From the NCBI GenBank assembly GCA_964019135.1, contig OZ025252.1:47280959-47344958 (forward strand): a DNA stretch of 64,000 nucleotides, written 5' to 3'. Under the pieces are notes generated by a model. That model had not been told where the DNA came from. It worked only from the letters and a program-made list of their open reading frames with translations, and made no database searches. The DNA is from Arenicola marina (Eukaryota; Annelida; Polychaeta; Arenicolidae). Both the position numbers and the translations under genes were made by a program. The stretch's first letter is position 1. Every line of letters begins with the position of its first letter. This document shows, one piece after another, positions 34,785-46,159 of this stretch.

Positions 34785-35057
34785 TGAAGAATGTATCATG
34801 GCTGCTCATGAAATCTTTTAATTTCGTACATGCAAAACTAGGCAAATACACATATATCTGTGATGACATTTCTTTAACGTCGTGGGCCCATGCATCATTC
34901 TTGATTGAGGAATATTTGTGCAATTTCACATTTCGTCTAACAGGTGAGTGTTTCGATATTTTGCACAAAATAGGTATTGCTAACAGAGGCCGGGGTGGAT
35001 GAGTTCAGACGTTACATCCCCTAACTGTCTTACGACTGCAACGTCTTGTTTTCAGGC
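34785..35057 (-). repeat. Right terminal inverted repeat
   Basis: Reverse complement of the left arm. Outer end reads TTGTTTTCAGGC. Confidence 0.8.
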
Positions 35058-35535
35058 AACTCCTAACCCATCCCTTTATTGGCTGAAAACACGTTTGGAG
35101 GGGATTCGTGTGACTTTGCGCTGATCACATGTACGTTGGGAGTGGTCCGAGTCAAAGCCGGACAAGAAGCTTCTCTTTGATGAGAAATAATTTGTAAAAT
35201 TCAAAAGCTAAATAATTCAAATGGCAAGGGTACTTATACTTTCCCAAATGCTTCCGAATGAGTCAGTCGCGGTAGACGGTCCATTCCACCTAAGTGGCGT
35301 TCCTCTGCCTCAAGCCTCCACCCTCCCCCCCCCCCACCACCACCACCATCCCTCCACAGCCTCGCCCCCGCCTCACCCCCCAGTCACTGACCTTCCTGAC
35401 CTCACCCCGGGGCCTCCACAGCGGGCAGCACACGGACAGGACTGTTTCAGCAGCTGTCATCAATCCATTTAGAATGTCAATACCTGAGAGGGATGCGTCG
35501 GGCAACGTACGGGCCCCAATCACAAGTCATGACGG
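35058..35535. other. Unique DNA with C-rich tract
   Basis: Poly-C and (CCA)n near 35327-35350. No gene recognised. Confidence 0.5.
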
Positions 35536-35776
35536 CAGCCGATAGGGGGCAGCAGCAGCCGATTGGGGCAGCAGCGGCCGATAGGGGGCAGCAGCGGCCA
35601 ATAGGGGGCAGCAGCGGCCAATAGGGGGCAGTAGCGGCCGGGAGGGGGCAGCAGCGGCCGATAGGGGGCAGCAGCGGCCGATAGGGGGCAGCAGCGGCCG
35701 GGAGGGGGCAGCCGCGGCCGATAGGGGGCAGCAGCGGCCGATAGGGGGCAGCAGTGGCGCCCAGGGGGCAGCAGCG
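35536..35776. repeat. 20-bp GC-rich minisatellite, 12 units
   Basis: Unit GATAGGGGGCAGCAGCGGCC. On the - strand it is stop-free in all frames, explaining two overlapping Ala/Pro/Cys-rich frames of 161 and 189 codons, which are not genes. Confidence 0.9.
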
Positions 35777-38261
35777 GTCGGTGGGATCTGGTCGTCCTTG
35801 AAGTGGATATGGACGGAGATCTCCCCTACTAGGTCGGGACTTGTCTCCCTCTGGGTCCCACCCCCTGGGGCGAGGAGCCCCCCTCCCCCCCCCCCCCACA
35901 CACACACCCCACACCCACACCCCGCGTGGTTGTCCGCGTGGTTGTCCGCGTCCAGACCACAAGGGAAACCCCCGCAGCTGGCGGCGTCAAGGAGATCTGT
36001 CAGCGCTAACGATCCGCTGCCCACCGATGACTCGTCTTGAGGCCGACACCTGCGGCCATTGAATCTCGATCTCTTGGAAACTCTTTTCTCTTGCATCCGA
36101 AATCAATTCCCGTTTAATTACTGCTCGTTTATGTCAGCTACTGCCTTGATGGACCTCTTGAGTTCACGAGATATGGAGACATCTGTACTACAAGGGACTC
36201 CTCAAGTTGGAGTTTTGTGATAAATACTTTACTTCAGAGTAAGTGGGTACGAGCCGTGCTTTCCACCTCCAGCCACTACGCCAAGTATATTGAACTTTCC
36301 CTTGTGTTGTGTCGATCCACATTTGGACCAATGAAAGGTTAATACCTTGTGTACAGGAATCGACAAACCAAGAGTTTTTTCTGATTATTAAAATAAGATG
36401 AAGTACCGTTTTTTTCAAGTGGAAAGAACCTACTAGAGTAAGCAGTGACTGCAAACACGGACGTCATGGATTCATTTGGTTGTGTAGTACAATGGTAAAA
36501 GGTCATAGTGCTTACCATAGCGTAGTAGTTCTCATACACGGTTTGTGGAGATTGGAACGTTAGCATTGGCATGTCCCTGTGTATTTTACTGCCTTATATA
36601 ACGTTACATCTCTGCATTTCTCGAATTCCGTGATGGAGAATTATCGTTAATCAGTAGTGATAGGCCTACATGTGTCGGTTATATGTCGTATGTACACCGA
36701 CACGTGGTGCCTACACCTAAACACCGAGATGTGGGGTCTAAGTGAGCAAGTCTAGGTACGCCGGGGGTGACACTTCAAGATGCGCCCGGCAGAAACACTT
36801 GTTGAGTGTCTGATGCTGAGTCGGCGCTGCCTCCCAAAAAGTTTCTAGTTTTTCGTCCCAACGCCCCAACGTCTCCTAAACGAGTACAAGTAGGTTATCT
36901 GCCACTTGTAGTCACACGATAAGTGGAGTGGCGAGCCAGGTGTATCGACGTCTAGGCCCTTCAGTCTTCCTAGAAGGCTCTGCATATAATATGAAGAGAT
37001 TCCCTTGCTCATTACTGGAGCCCCCCGCTGGATGTTTTGCTTAGGCCATAAATAAATAAAGGTTGTTTTGCTTTGTTCTGTTTTTGTATATTTATTTTAT
37101 TAGTCAGTTATCACAGTTAGATTTCTATGTTTAGTGCAGGTTAGCACGTGCAGGCTCCAAGAAATCTACAACCCAGTCTAGTAAAAAGTCCGTCTTCCCG
37201 AGTCGGCCTGGAATAGCAGACCATGACAAAAATGGAGTTGCAAGTGGCATGGCTGTGTCAGTGCAGGGGCTTTCTTTTATGGACACACCAATGGTTATAA
37301 TCCCATGCGGACATTCCTGTTAAATGCATAAATATATGGTATATGTATTATTCATTGATAAATTATGCGTACGCAACTTTCGGTTAGCGTTTTACTAAGG
37401 ACATTTACTTCTGGATTTAAACATTACAATTGTCATCAACAGTATGTATTGGACAGATGGTGCAAACCGGCCAGTACACAATCAGAAAGGTAATAACACT
37501 TATTCTTCGTATCGCAATTATAATTATTTCGCGACCGTTTTTAACATCAACTTCCTGTGCGGCGCATTGATTTCCTTACCCATCAAAAAATCAAATAGGT
37601 CGTTGACCCCGGCTGTCACCAATGGCAACCACAAGTTTTTTGCACGTGCTTCCGAATTGACTACTTAACAAGTACCGCCTCTGTTGTTCTGCAATCTCTA
37701 GACTCTAGAGGGGGAGTTGGGGGGGGGGGGGTGCATCTATTATGGACGTATTGCCAACTTACCGTTAGATTTACCATCATATTGTGCCTCGATACATCAA
37801 TGGCTTCGATAAATAAAGCTTGGGGTAGAGCGTCCTCGTCCATAAGGGGTTGCCGACCTCAGACCGGGAGCGGGAGGGCTGCCCCCCCGCGGCCCACTGT
37901 ACGGTACGGCAGATGGCGGCACCGTCGGGGGGACGCTCCGTCACGTGACCTCTGACCGGAAGTCCTAAATATTTCCACGGTTGTGAGAACTGGAGGGAGC
38001 CGCTCTGTGATTTGAGTGTCTGGCGGCGCACCGGGACACAGGGCGCCGGCTCCGGTCGGGAGTCAACGAAAAGGGGAGGGGGGCGGAGGGGCGGCGGGGA
38101 TATGTCCATGTAAGGACACACATTGGGATGACGGGGATCCATTGGTTCATTCACTTGAGTTATGACCTTTAATTAAAAGTCTGCTCATGTCTGGTGCGGT
38201 CAGAGGCCCGGTAATGCCATCCCCAACAATAGAATTATCCCAATTGACTGTGAGTTGTTGA
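35777..38261. other. Unique DNA, no recognised gene
   Basis: Includes a C/CA-rich tract at 35880-35930, AT-rich sequence around 37040-37110 and 37320-37400, and a CpG-rich stretch at 37860-38100. Short frames (37444-37668 +, 37777-38154 -) match nothing known. Confidence 0.5.
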
Positions 38262-38670
38262 ATGAGTCCCCGGCCGCTGCTTCCAGTCCCCAGAGCCAAT
38301 CAATTATTGGGCCATAGCCCCTTCGCAATGGGCCACTGTGGCAGAGTTATGACAGTATGCCCCGCCGATCAAGTGCTGACCCCGAGGTTAGAGCGGGTCA
38401 GAACCCCCCTGCCCCCCCCCCCCCCCATCCTCGTGTGTATATGTTACCTACAGGACAATTCCCCGGCGCCCCCCCCCCCGCTCCCACAAGCTATCAATGC
38501 TCCCACGTCCCCCCTCTCTCCCATCCCATCGACTTCCACCCTCTCTTCCATCCCATGCACGTGGACAGCGATTTGTGTTGACGTTTTGTCACTGGTAAAG
38601 TTGCGGTCCGTGGTGATCAGTCATTCGGACGTCGACGCAGAGAACGCAATACCAAAACGACTATTTGACG
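38262..38670. other. Unique DNA with poly-C tracts
   Basis: Two poly-C runs near 38409-38427 and 38470-38480. The + frame across this region runs into the following array by chance. Confidence 0.5.
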
Positions 38671-38912
38671 CGCATGACATGTCATTACACCGCGCGCATT
38701 ACATGTCATTACAGCGCGCGCATGACATGTCATTACACCACGCACATTACATGTCATTACACCACGCGCATTACATGTTATTACACCACGCGCATTACAT
38801 GTCATTACACCACGCGCATGACATGTCATTACACCACGCGCATTACATGTCATTGCACCTCGCGCATTACATGTCATTACACCATGCGCATTACATGTCA
38901 TTACATCACGTT
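38671..38912. repeat. 24-bp minisatellite with ACATGT palindrome, about 10 units
   Basis: Unit TTACATGTCATTACACCACG plus CGCA. Some units read ATGACATGTCAT, a perfect 12-bp palindrome. The length is a multiple of three, so the frame repeats as HYMSLHHA. Confidence 0.9.
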
Positions 38913-39180
38913 TAAATGGAACTAGACGTTACGCAGTGCAGTTATGTGAGGATGGTGAGTTGGGAGTTTACACTTCTATGGGGAGGACCAAGGAGCCATA
39001 TGCCGGGGGTGATGAACGATTGACTCTAGTCCCAACACACCCCGGCCTCATCCGCGGTAAGCCAGTGTGACAGTTTTGGTAGCCGTTGCTGCCGTCACTG
39101 AAGTTATCGACGGGCGGACATAGAGAACATAGTCCAAGCGTAGATTCGGGTAGTTTTATTATTACACCTGGTAATAGAAA
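38913..39180. other. Unique spacer
   Basis: No feature recognised. Confidence 0.5.
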
Positions 39181-39426
39181 CGACAGGTATATAAACAAAG
39201 AGTCAAGCCGTTAGCGACGTGCCAACGGCGACGGATCACGAGCAAGTGCAGGCGTTCATAAAACGCTGCTACAAAATATAACTGAATTCTAGTTAAGGAC
39301 TTTTGTCCGACATAATGATATAAACTGAGATACCATTATAATACGTGGTTTTATGATTGTGTACGACAGGTAAATAAACAAACTGTCAAGCCGTTAGCGA
39401 CGTGGCAACGGCGACGGATCACGACC
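39181..39426. repeat. Direct repeat pair spaced 183 bp
   Basis: 39181-39243 and 39364-39426 share AAGCCGTTAGCGACGTG and the following CAACGGCGACGGATCACGA with few changes. The sequence between them is not repeated. Confidence 0.8.
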
Positions 39427-39647
39427 AAGTGATCGTACCCAGGATACAAAAGCCTGCGTCACATGTCACCTCCAAGTAATGACCAATGAGGGATGAGTAT
39501 GAAGTGATTGACGAATGAAATGATGTGAAATCAGGTGGCCATGGTGACGTGAAAAAATTTACGGTGCCACCAAGTCAGAGAATGAAAAGTGAACGTATGG
39601 CATGCCAATGATGAATAATATATGATGTTAAAGCCTGTTACACCGGT

Positions 39648-41243
39648 ATGATCGCGATCCCGATCTCCCGTGGTCGCGATCCCGATCTCCCGTGGTCGCG
39701 ATCCCGATCTCCCGTTGTCGCGATCCCGATCTCCCGTGGTCGCGATCCCGATCTCCCGTGGTCGCGATCCCGATCTCCCGTTGTCGCGATCCCGATCTCC
39801 CGTGGTCGCGACCCCGATCTCCCGTGGTCGCGACCCCGATCTCCCGTGGTCGCGACCCCGATCTCCCGTGGTCGCGATCCCGATCTCCCGTGGTCGCGAT
39901 CCCGATCTCCCGTGGTCGCGATCCCGATCTCCCGTGGTCGCGATCCCGATCTCCCCTGGTCGCGATCCCGATCTCCCGTGGTCGCGATCCCGATCTCCCG
40001 TGGTCGTGATCCCGATCTCCCGTGGTCGCGATCCCGATCTCCCCTGGTCGCGATCCCGATCTCCCGTGGTCGCGATCCCGATCTCCCGTGGTCGCGATCC
40101 CGATCTCCCGTGGTCGCGATCCCGATCTCCCGTGGTCGCGATCCCGATCTCCCGTGGTCGCGATCCCGATCTCCCGTGGTCGCGATCCCGATCTCCCGTG
40201 GTCGCGATCCCGATCTCCCGTGGTCGCGATCCCGATCTCCCCTGGTCGCGATCCCGATCTCCCGTGGTCGCGACCCCGATCTCCCGTGGTCGCGACCCCG
40301 ATCTCCCGTGGTCGCGATCCCGATCTCCCGTGGTCGCGATCCCTATCTCCCCTGGTCGCGATCCCGATCTCCCGTGGTCGCGACCCCGATCTCCCGTGGT
40401 CGCGATCCCGATCTCCCGTGGTCGCGATCCCGATCTCCCCTGGTCGCGACCCCGATCTCCCGTGGTCGCGACCCCGATCTCCCGTGGTCGCGATCCCGAT
40501 CTCCCGTGGTCGCGATCCCGATCTCCCGTGGTCGCGACCCCGATCTCCCGTGGTCGCGATCCCGATCTCCCCTGGTCGCGATCCCGATCTCCCGTGGTCG
40601 CGACCCCGATCTCCCCTGGTCGCGATCCCGATCTCCCGTGGTCGCGATCCCGATCTCCCCTGGTCGCGATCCCGATCTCCCGTGGTCGCGACCCCGATCT
40701 CCCGTGGTCGCGATCCCGATCTCCCGTGGTCGCGATCCCGATCTCCCGTGGTCGCGATCCCGATCTCCCGTGGTCGCGACCCCGATCTCCCGTGGTCGCG
40801 ATCCCGATCTCCCGTGGTCGCGATCCCGATCTCCCGTGGTCGCGATCCCGATCTCCCGTGGTCGCGATCCCGATCTCCCGTGGTCGCGATCCCGATCTCC
40901 CGTGGTCGCGACCCCGATCTCCCGTGGTCGCGATCCCGATCTTCCGTGGTCGCGATCCCGATCTCCCGTGGTCGCGATCCCGATCTCCCGTGGTCGCGAT
41001 CCCGATCTCCCCTGGTCGCGATCCCGATCTCCCGTGGTCGCGACCCCGATCTCCCGTGGTCGCGATCCCGATCTCCCGTAGTCACGATCCCGATCTCCCG
41101 TGGTCGCGATCCCGATCTCCCGTGGTCGCGATCCCGATCTCCCGTGGTCGCGATCCCGATCTCCCGTGGTCGCGACCCCGATCTCCCGTGGTCGCGACCC
41201 CGATCTCCCGTGGTCGCGATCCCGATCTCCCGTGGTCGCGATC
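39648..41243. repeat. 22-bp CpG-dense minisatellite, about 72 units
   Basis: Unit GATCCCGATCTCCCGTGGTC plus GC, with two common variants (GACCCCG for GATCCCG, CCCCTGG for CCCGTGG) mixed along the array. Each unit has four CpG and a TCGCGA palindrome. Both strands are stop-free in the unit, producing overlapping frames of 319-749 codons on both strands that are not genes. Confidence 0.95.
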
Positions 41244-41866
41244 ACTTCATCCCCACGCACCGTCACACTGCATCCCCAAAAACCGTCACACTTCATCCCC
41301 AAACACCGTTACATTTCATCCCCACACACCGTCACACTTCATCCCCACACACCGTCACACTTCATCCCCACACACCGTCACACTGCATCCCCACACACCG
41401 TCACACTTCATCCCCACACACCGCCACACTTCATCCCCACACACCGTCACACTGCATCCCCACACACCGTCACACTTCATCCCCACACACCGTCACACTT
41501 CATCCCTACAGAGCGTCACACTTCATCTCCACACACCGTCACACTTCATCTCCACACACCGTCACACTTCATCTCCACACAGCGTCACACTTCATCCCCA
41601 CACACCGTCACACTGCATCCCCACACACCGTCACACTTCAACCCCACACAGCGTCACACTTTATCCCCACACACCGTCACACTGCATCCCCACACACCGT
41701 CACACTTCATCCCCACACACCGTCACACTTCATCCCCACAAACCGTCACACTTCATCCCCACACACCGCCACACTTCATCCCCACACACCGTCACACTTC
41801 ATCCCCACACACCGTCACACTTCATCCCCACACACTGTCACACTGCATCTCCACAGACGGTTGAAC
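41244..41866. repeat. 23-bp minisatellite, about 27 units, abutting the previous array
   Basis: Unit CTTCATCCCCACACACCGTC plus ACA. It starts directly after the last GTCGCGATC of the 22-bp array with no spacer. The + strand frames of the two arrays join by chance into the 749-codon frame. Confidence 0.95.
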
Positions 41867-44129
41867 TGGAAAGGAAGACATCTCGGCCTTCCCAGAAGCC
41901 CCAGCCTTCGGTCCCGTGACGTGATAGGGGGACATTTAGCGTTTAAATAATCACGTGACATTCCGCAGCGTTGGGCGCGCGGAGGGAAATTTACCAGCAA
42001 TTGACGCATCCAACTGCTCTTGTTCTCGGCAGCTTTCTCGCGATTTTTGGTGCTATTTTTCCTCACTCCTCAGTCCATCGCCTTGAAATACACCGACAAG
42101 CTCCATGTTTTATTCACCCGGTCAGCTTTAACAGCGCGGGGCGATCGACCAGCTTGGCTGAGGGAGAGGACAGAGAAGGGGGAGCTGGGGGGGAGGGAGG
42201 CGGGTGGGGGGGGGGGCACGGCAGATCATGCCATCAGTCCGCAGGTTTGGTGCGTTAGTCTAAGTGAGTGGTTTGGTTGTGTACGTGGTGGGTTGGTTTG
42301 AATCCCTGGGACGGTTAGGGGGGGGGGGCATTACATTAAAAATTAAGACAGAGGTGCGTGTGAACCTTTTCGATATCAACCGGAATATATAGTCAAGACC
42401 TGTAATTTAGAACTTTAGTTTCAGATGAGCACGTGGAGAGAAATTGCAGATTTCTTCTCCGGGATTGAGAGAACAAACGTGAAACAAGGGGTCATTTGGG
42501 CGGCAGTCTGTATAAACCTAGCTATATGTAGTGCTTCCTCCCAGGATTTGAATGACATTTGTGGGTGGTGGTAGTTAGCCTGACTCCGATGATGGTCCGT
42601 TAGACGTATTATGTCACATATATGTGATCGCTATGCACAGCATACCACCAATGGCACTTTATCAATGTCATGCGAAACGAATAAAAGAACTTGAATTTAA
42701 AAAAATCCGATTATTATGCGGTTGTATTGGGATCAAGTGGTAGGCTGACTGCAGTGCTCGGTCACTCAAAACTTGACGGGGCGATTCAAATACTTTTTCA
42801 GCGGGCGATTAACTTTTTCTTTGATTTAGTGAAGCCCAAAATGTCGTCTGCTGAATAATGGCGGGTCTCCTCCCTCTTGGCCTACTTCCGGTCTTCTGTT
42901 CGGCATATTACGTCCTCCATTCATCATTGGCAGGGATGTCTGACAGGGCCTATCACTTTCACGGAGCGGTCCTTTGACCAGTACTCCGCCATATTTGATT
43001 CTTTTCGGATCGGTCACAATGTATCCTGTTCATATCGCTTCAATTCCACCCGACCACGCTTCATCCCCTCCACCCCCCTCCATTTCATACGCCTCTCCAT
43101 CCATAGCACATGCAGCTAGAAGGCTTCCCGGATTTGTGAAGCTGTTAACAGGGCCTGGGTGGCCCCTATCGCAGCGGCCCCCGATCTCTTGCATCATTCA
43201 AGGCGACCCCTCGCCATGAATCACCCTTCCGCGAGAACTAGCGTCTCGGAAGGCTCCCGACCGTACAACGCAGCGCACGGCGCGCGTAGGAATTTTCGCC
43301 TGGTTGGCTTTGATTGCCTTGTCACAAAGACGTAAAAGAAAAGCCCCGGCTGCAGCGTGCTTGTTTCAGTGACATGTGCCTGGTGTGCTAATCGAGCAAT
43401 TACTCCAAGATGGATGCTCGCATCAGCTCCACCTGATATAACCAGATAGGAGGGCTGGTCGTGAGCCTGCCGGTCGCACTTGGGACCCCAGTGATGTGAC
43501 CACATATACTTGTCTAATTTCAGTTGAGTTTGGGGTTATTTACTCATGTTCCTGTGGTCTGGGTTTTGAGATGCATGACGTCATAACGGTTGTGCGAGAA
43601 ACAGATGACCCAGCAATTTCCCCATGAACTGCTTTTAAAGGGAATTGTCTGGGCAAATTGTGTCGTAGGTTCTGATAGTTGCCAAGTGTTATGTATCATT
43701 ATAAATAACAAAAACAGCGGCATTTCTGACTCGGTCTACTGTACGAACATCACCGGTTCCCCCCCACACACATAAAACGGGCCAGGTGGGGCGAGGTGTT
43801 ATAGTAAAGTTATAGCGAAGATATGAAAGGAAACTTCCGCAATGGTACAGGTCACATTGATGAAAGTTTTCATGGTAGAGAGGCAAACGAGACATGAACA
43901 CACTGCAGAACAATTGCTTTGAACCGTTATGTCTTATGAGGTAGGACTAGAACAGTAGTGAACAAACTCAAAATGATTGACAGCTCGACCGTGTGTGATT
44001 GTCACGTCATTTGCTCATGGTTGATTGAACATGGTAAATATTTCTACAGTGTGAAAATGTGTGTTGATACGGTATGTGGTACTATTGTAAATAATTGGTG
44101 TGGGTGTAAGCTGTTCGGTGTGAACGTGT
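41867..44129. other. Unique DNA, no recognised gene
   Basis: G-rich tracts near 42170-42220 and 42317-42330. An AATAAA followed by a short A-run near 42680-42705 resembles a retroposon tail, but no body is recognised upstream. A TGACGTCA lies at 43576. Short frames match nothing known. Confidence 0.5.
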
Positions 44130-44275
44130 ATGTCGCCAAGGTGAATGAATGTCGCCAAGGTGAATGAATGTCGCCAAGATGAATGAATGTCGCCAAGGTG
44201 AATGAACGTTGCTAAGGTCGCAAATGACTGTTTCTAAGGTCGCAAATGACTGCTGCTTAGGTGATTGTTGCCACG
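44130..44275. repeat. 19-bp tandem repeat, 4-5 units plus degenerate units
   Basis: Unit GTCGCCAAGGTGAATGAAT at 44132, 44151, 44170 and 44189, followed by decayed copies with GTTTCTAAGGTCGCAAATGA. Confidence 0.85.
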
Positions 44276-45974
44276 GTGCAGTTGCCAAGGCGTGCGCTGC
44301 CACATACGCGGGGACATGGCTCAGGGACACGTGGTGTTGGTCCCGTGTAAGTCATCGAGAGCCCTTGAGACCGCATGCCGGTGGGCGAGGCCGGTGGGGG
44401 AGGCCGGCGCGCGAGGCCGGTGGCCGAGGCCGCACCAAGGGGTCCCCGCGAGGGGCGGGAGGCCGAGAGAGATAGACCTGTATCAGGGAGGCCTGTGGAC
44501 GTGGCGCCGGGGCGGCGTGCGTAGGCCAAGAGCCCCCCTTGAGCCGGGCGGAGGGATGGCTGTGGGGCCCCCGAGGACCAAGGTGAACCGTGGTCAGAAT
44601 GAATGGACGCTATATGTTCCGCGAGCGGTGAGCCAGTTATAAAGCCTTCAATCTAAAAGTTGCCGATTTTGAGGATGCGGCGGATCGGGTGATGAAGTAT
44701 GCACTTCATGCGTATAGCTTGTTGTTATCGCGGTAACCGTTGTTAACCGTTAATTGCCCGCCTTAGTACCGCGGCGTGGTACACCTCCCGAATGGCTTAA
44801 CGGGGAGGGTCTGCGGCACTACTGCCGCCTCCACTGGTGGGGGAGAGAATTCAGTGCTTTTGATGTTGAGCAGGACTGCATGTCAGTGGCATCCCGCTGG
44901 CCGATGTTTGCCTCCAGGCCCCCGATAACCCCCCGGCCAGGGAGGGGCAGTGGGTGAGCGGCGGCGGGTGAACCCCAGGTATAGCTGTGGCCGGTGACGG
45001 ACTTTTAAGAGCGATAAATGGGGGTGCAGAGACAGCCATTAGCCACGCTCAGGAAGGTACTAGTAACGCCGAGACCCCCCTTGACTGGCGGACATACATG
45101 TATCCCCATGAAAGTGCAAGCTGTCAAAGGCGTTGCCACTAAGTTACTAAGTAGTCCCAGAACATGAATTTGGTTGTAAGTCTCGTCGAATGACGCGAGG
45201 GCTTCTGCATAACACGACAACCTCTCCATTGTCCGAGTGACGTAATGCACCAGGAGGTCATGGCCGTTTTAAGACGGCTATTACATATTATATCCTTCCG
45301 AGCATCAAGCACATGCCACACATACACAGAGCGAGTCCCGGCCAACGGGACACAACAATCCATTTCATTTTCACCTTCAAATTTTACACTGCAACAGGAG
45401 AACAAAGAGATGAATAATTTAGCGGTGTTATTTATGGCTGGGATTAGAGCAAATGGAAAACGTTATCCACTAAGCGCAGAGGCTACTCCCCTCACCCCAA
45501 CCCCTTTACAACAGCGAGGTCGTGGCCCCATGTTTAAGTACCACAGCCCTGTCCCGCCCTCTCTTGCACACCCCCACCCCCCCCCTCCTCCCGCACTCCC
45601 TCCCGCCCCCACTCTCCTCCTCCTGGTCTTGCTCAAGATGGCGACTTAGCGAAGGCCTCCGTGAGAGTCTTAAGTTAATATCTTGGCCTCGTTGTGTTTG
45701 GAGCAGCTGCGAAATGAATGGCCACAATCAAACTCGAGAGAAAAACTCGGCAGAGGGAAAGGAAACACTTAATCGCAAGGTCGACGATCCCTGCAAAGGT
45801 CGTTAGAGTGGATGCCTGCAGAGTGATGTTACTGTAAGAGTGTTGAGTTCCCTCGCCATATATCTGTGCTATGATTCTCGTTGTGCTGTTTGCCGCAACC
45901 TGCGCGTCCCGTGGCTTAAGGATGGGTGGTCACGGGGGGAGACGCTTACTTTGAGATCCCTTCATCGATATTCA
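44276..45974. other. Unique DNA, partly GC-rich
   Basis: GC-rich degenerate GAGGCCGGTGG repeats at about 44370-44430 and a C-rich tract at 45570-45625. CAAGATGGCGAC near 45635 resembles a YY1/TISU element, but its ATG is followed by a stop after three codons. No gene recognised. Confidence 0.5.
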
Positions 45975-45982
45975 CTCCATGT

Positions 45983-46110
45983 CCCACCCACCACTCCTCC
46001 ACTACCTGCCCCACCCACCACTCCTCTACTACCTGCCCCACCCACCACTCCTCCACTACCTGCCCCACCCACCACTCCTCTACTACATGTCCCATCCACC
46101 AATCTTCCAC
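45983..46110. repeat. 27-bp tandem repeat, 4-5 units
   Basis: Unit CCACCCACCACTCCTCCACT plus ACCTGCC, with CTC/TAC variants. Confidence 0.85.
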
Positions 46111-46159
46111 AAAATGTCGTTCTGCCAATGACTCTTCCACTACTACTCAGCCACTCCAC

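Larger units (their letters stand above)
32825..35057. mobile_element. Candidate DNA transposon or foldback element with long TIRs
   Basis: The left arm (about 32825-33115) and right arm (about 34785-35057) are inverted copies, roughly 90% alike over the outer 200 bp and fading inward. Shared landmarks are GCCTGAAAACAA at both outer ends, AACGTCTGAACTCATCC, and CACCTGTTAGAC at 32949 facing GTCTAACAGGTG at 34936. A second, more decayed inverted match lies further in (about 33150-33245 with 34055-34150, around TATAGCCCTA). The spacing implies about 600 bp extra in the right arm. No transposase is recognised, and no certain target duplication is seen. It could also be an inverted duplication rather than a transposon. 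Confidence 0.55.

Noticed and set aside
39670..41919. 749-codon plus-strand open frame spanning two arrays
   Set aside because: The 22-bp and 23-bp units are stop-free in all + frames, and equivalent frames exist on the other strand of the first array. The fusion across the junction is coincidental.
42230..42320. tRNA-like B box (GGTTTGAATCCC)
   Set aside because: No matching A box, acceptor stem or cloverleaf could be drawn around it.
42640..42710. Retroposon 3' tail (AATAAA plus A-run)
   Set aside because: No recognisable element body, target duplication or coding remnant upstream.
45625..45650. TISU-like start CAAGATGGCGAC
   Set aside because: The ATG is followed by a stop after three codons and no splice donor lies between.
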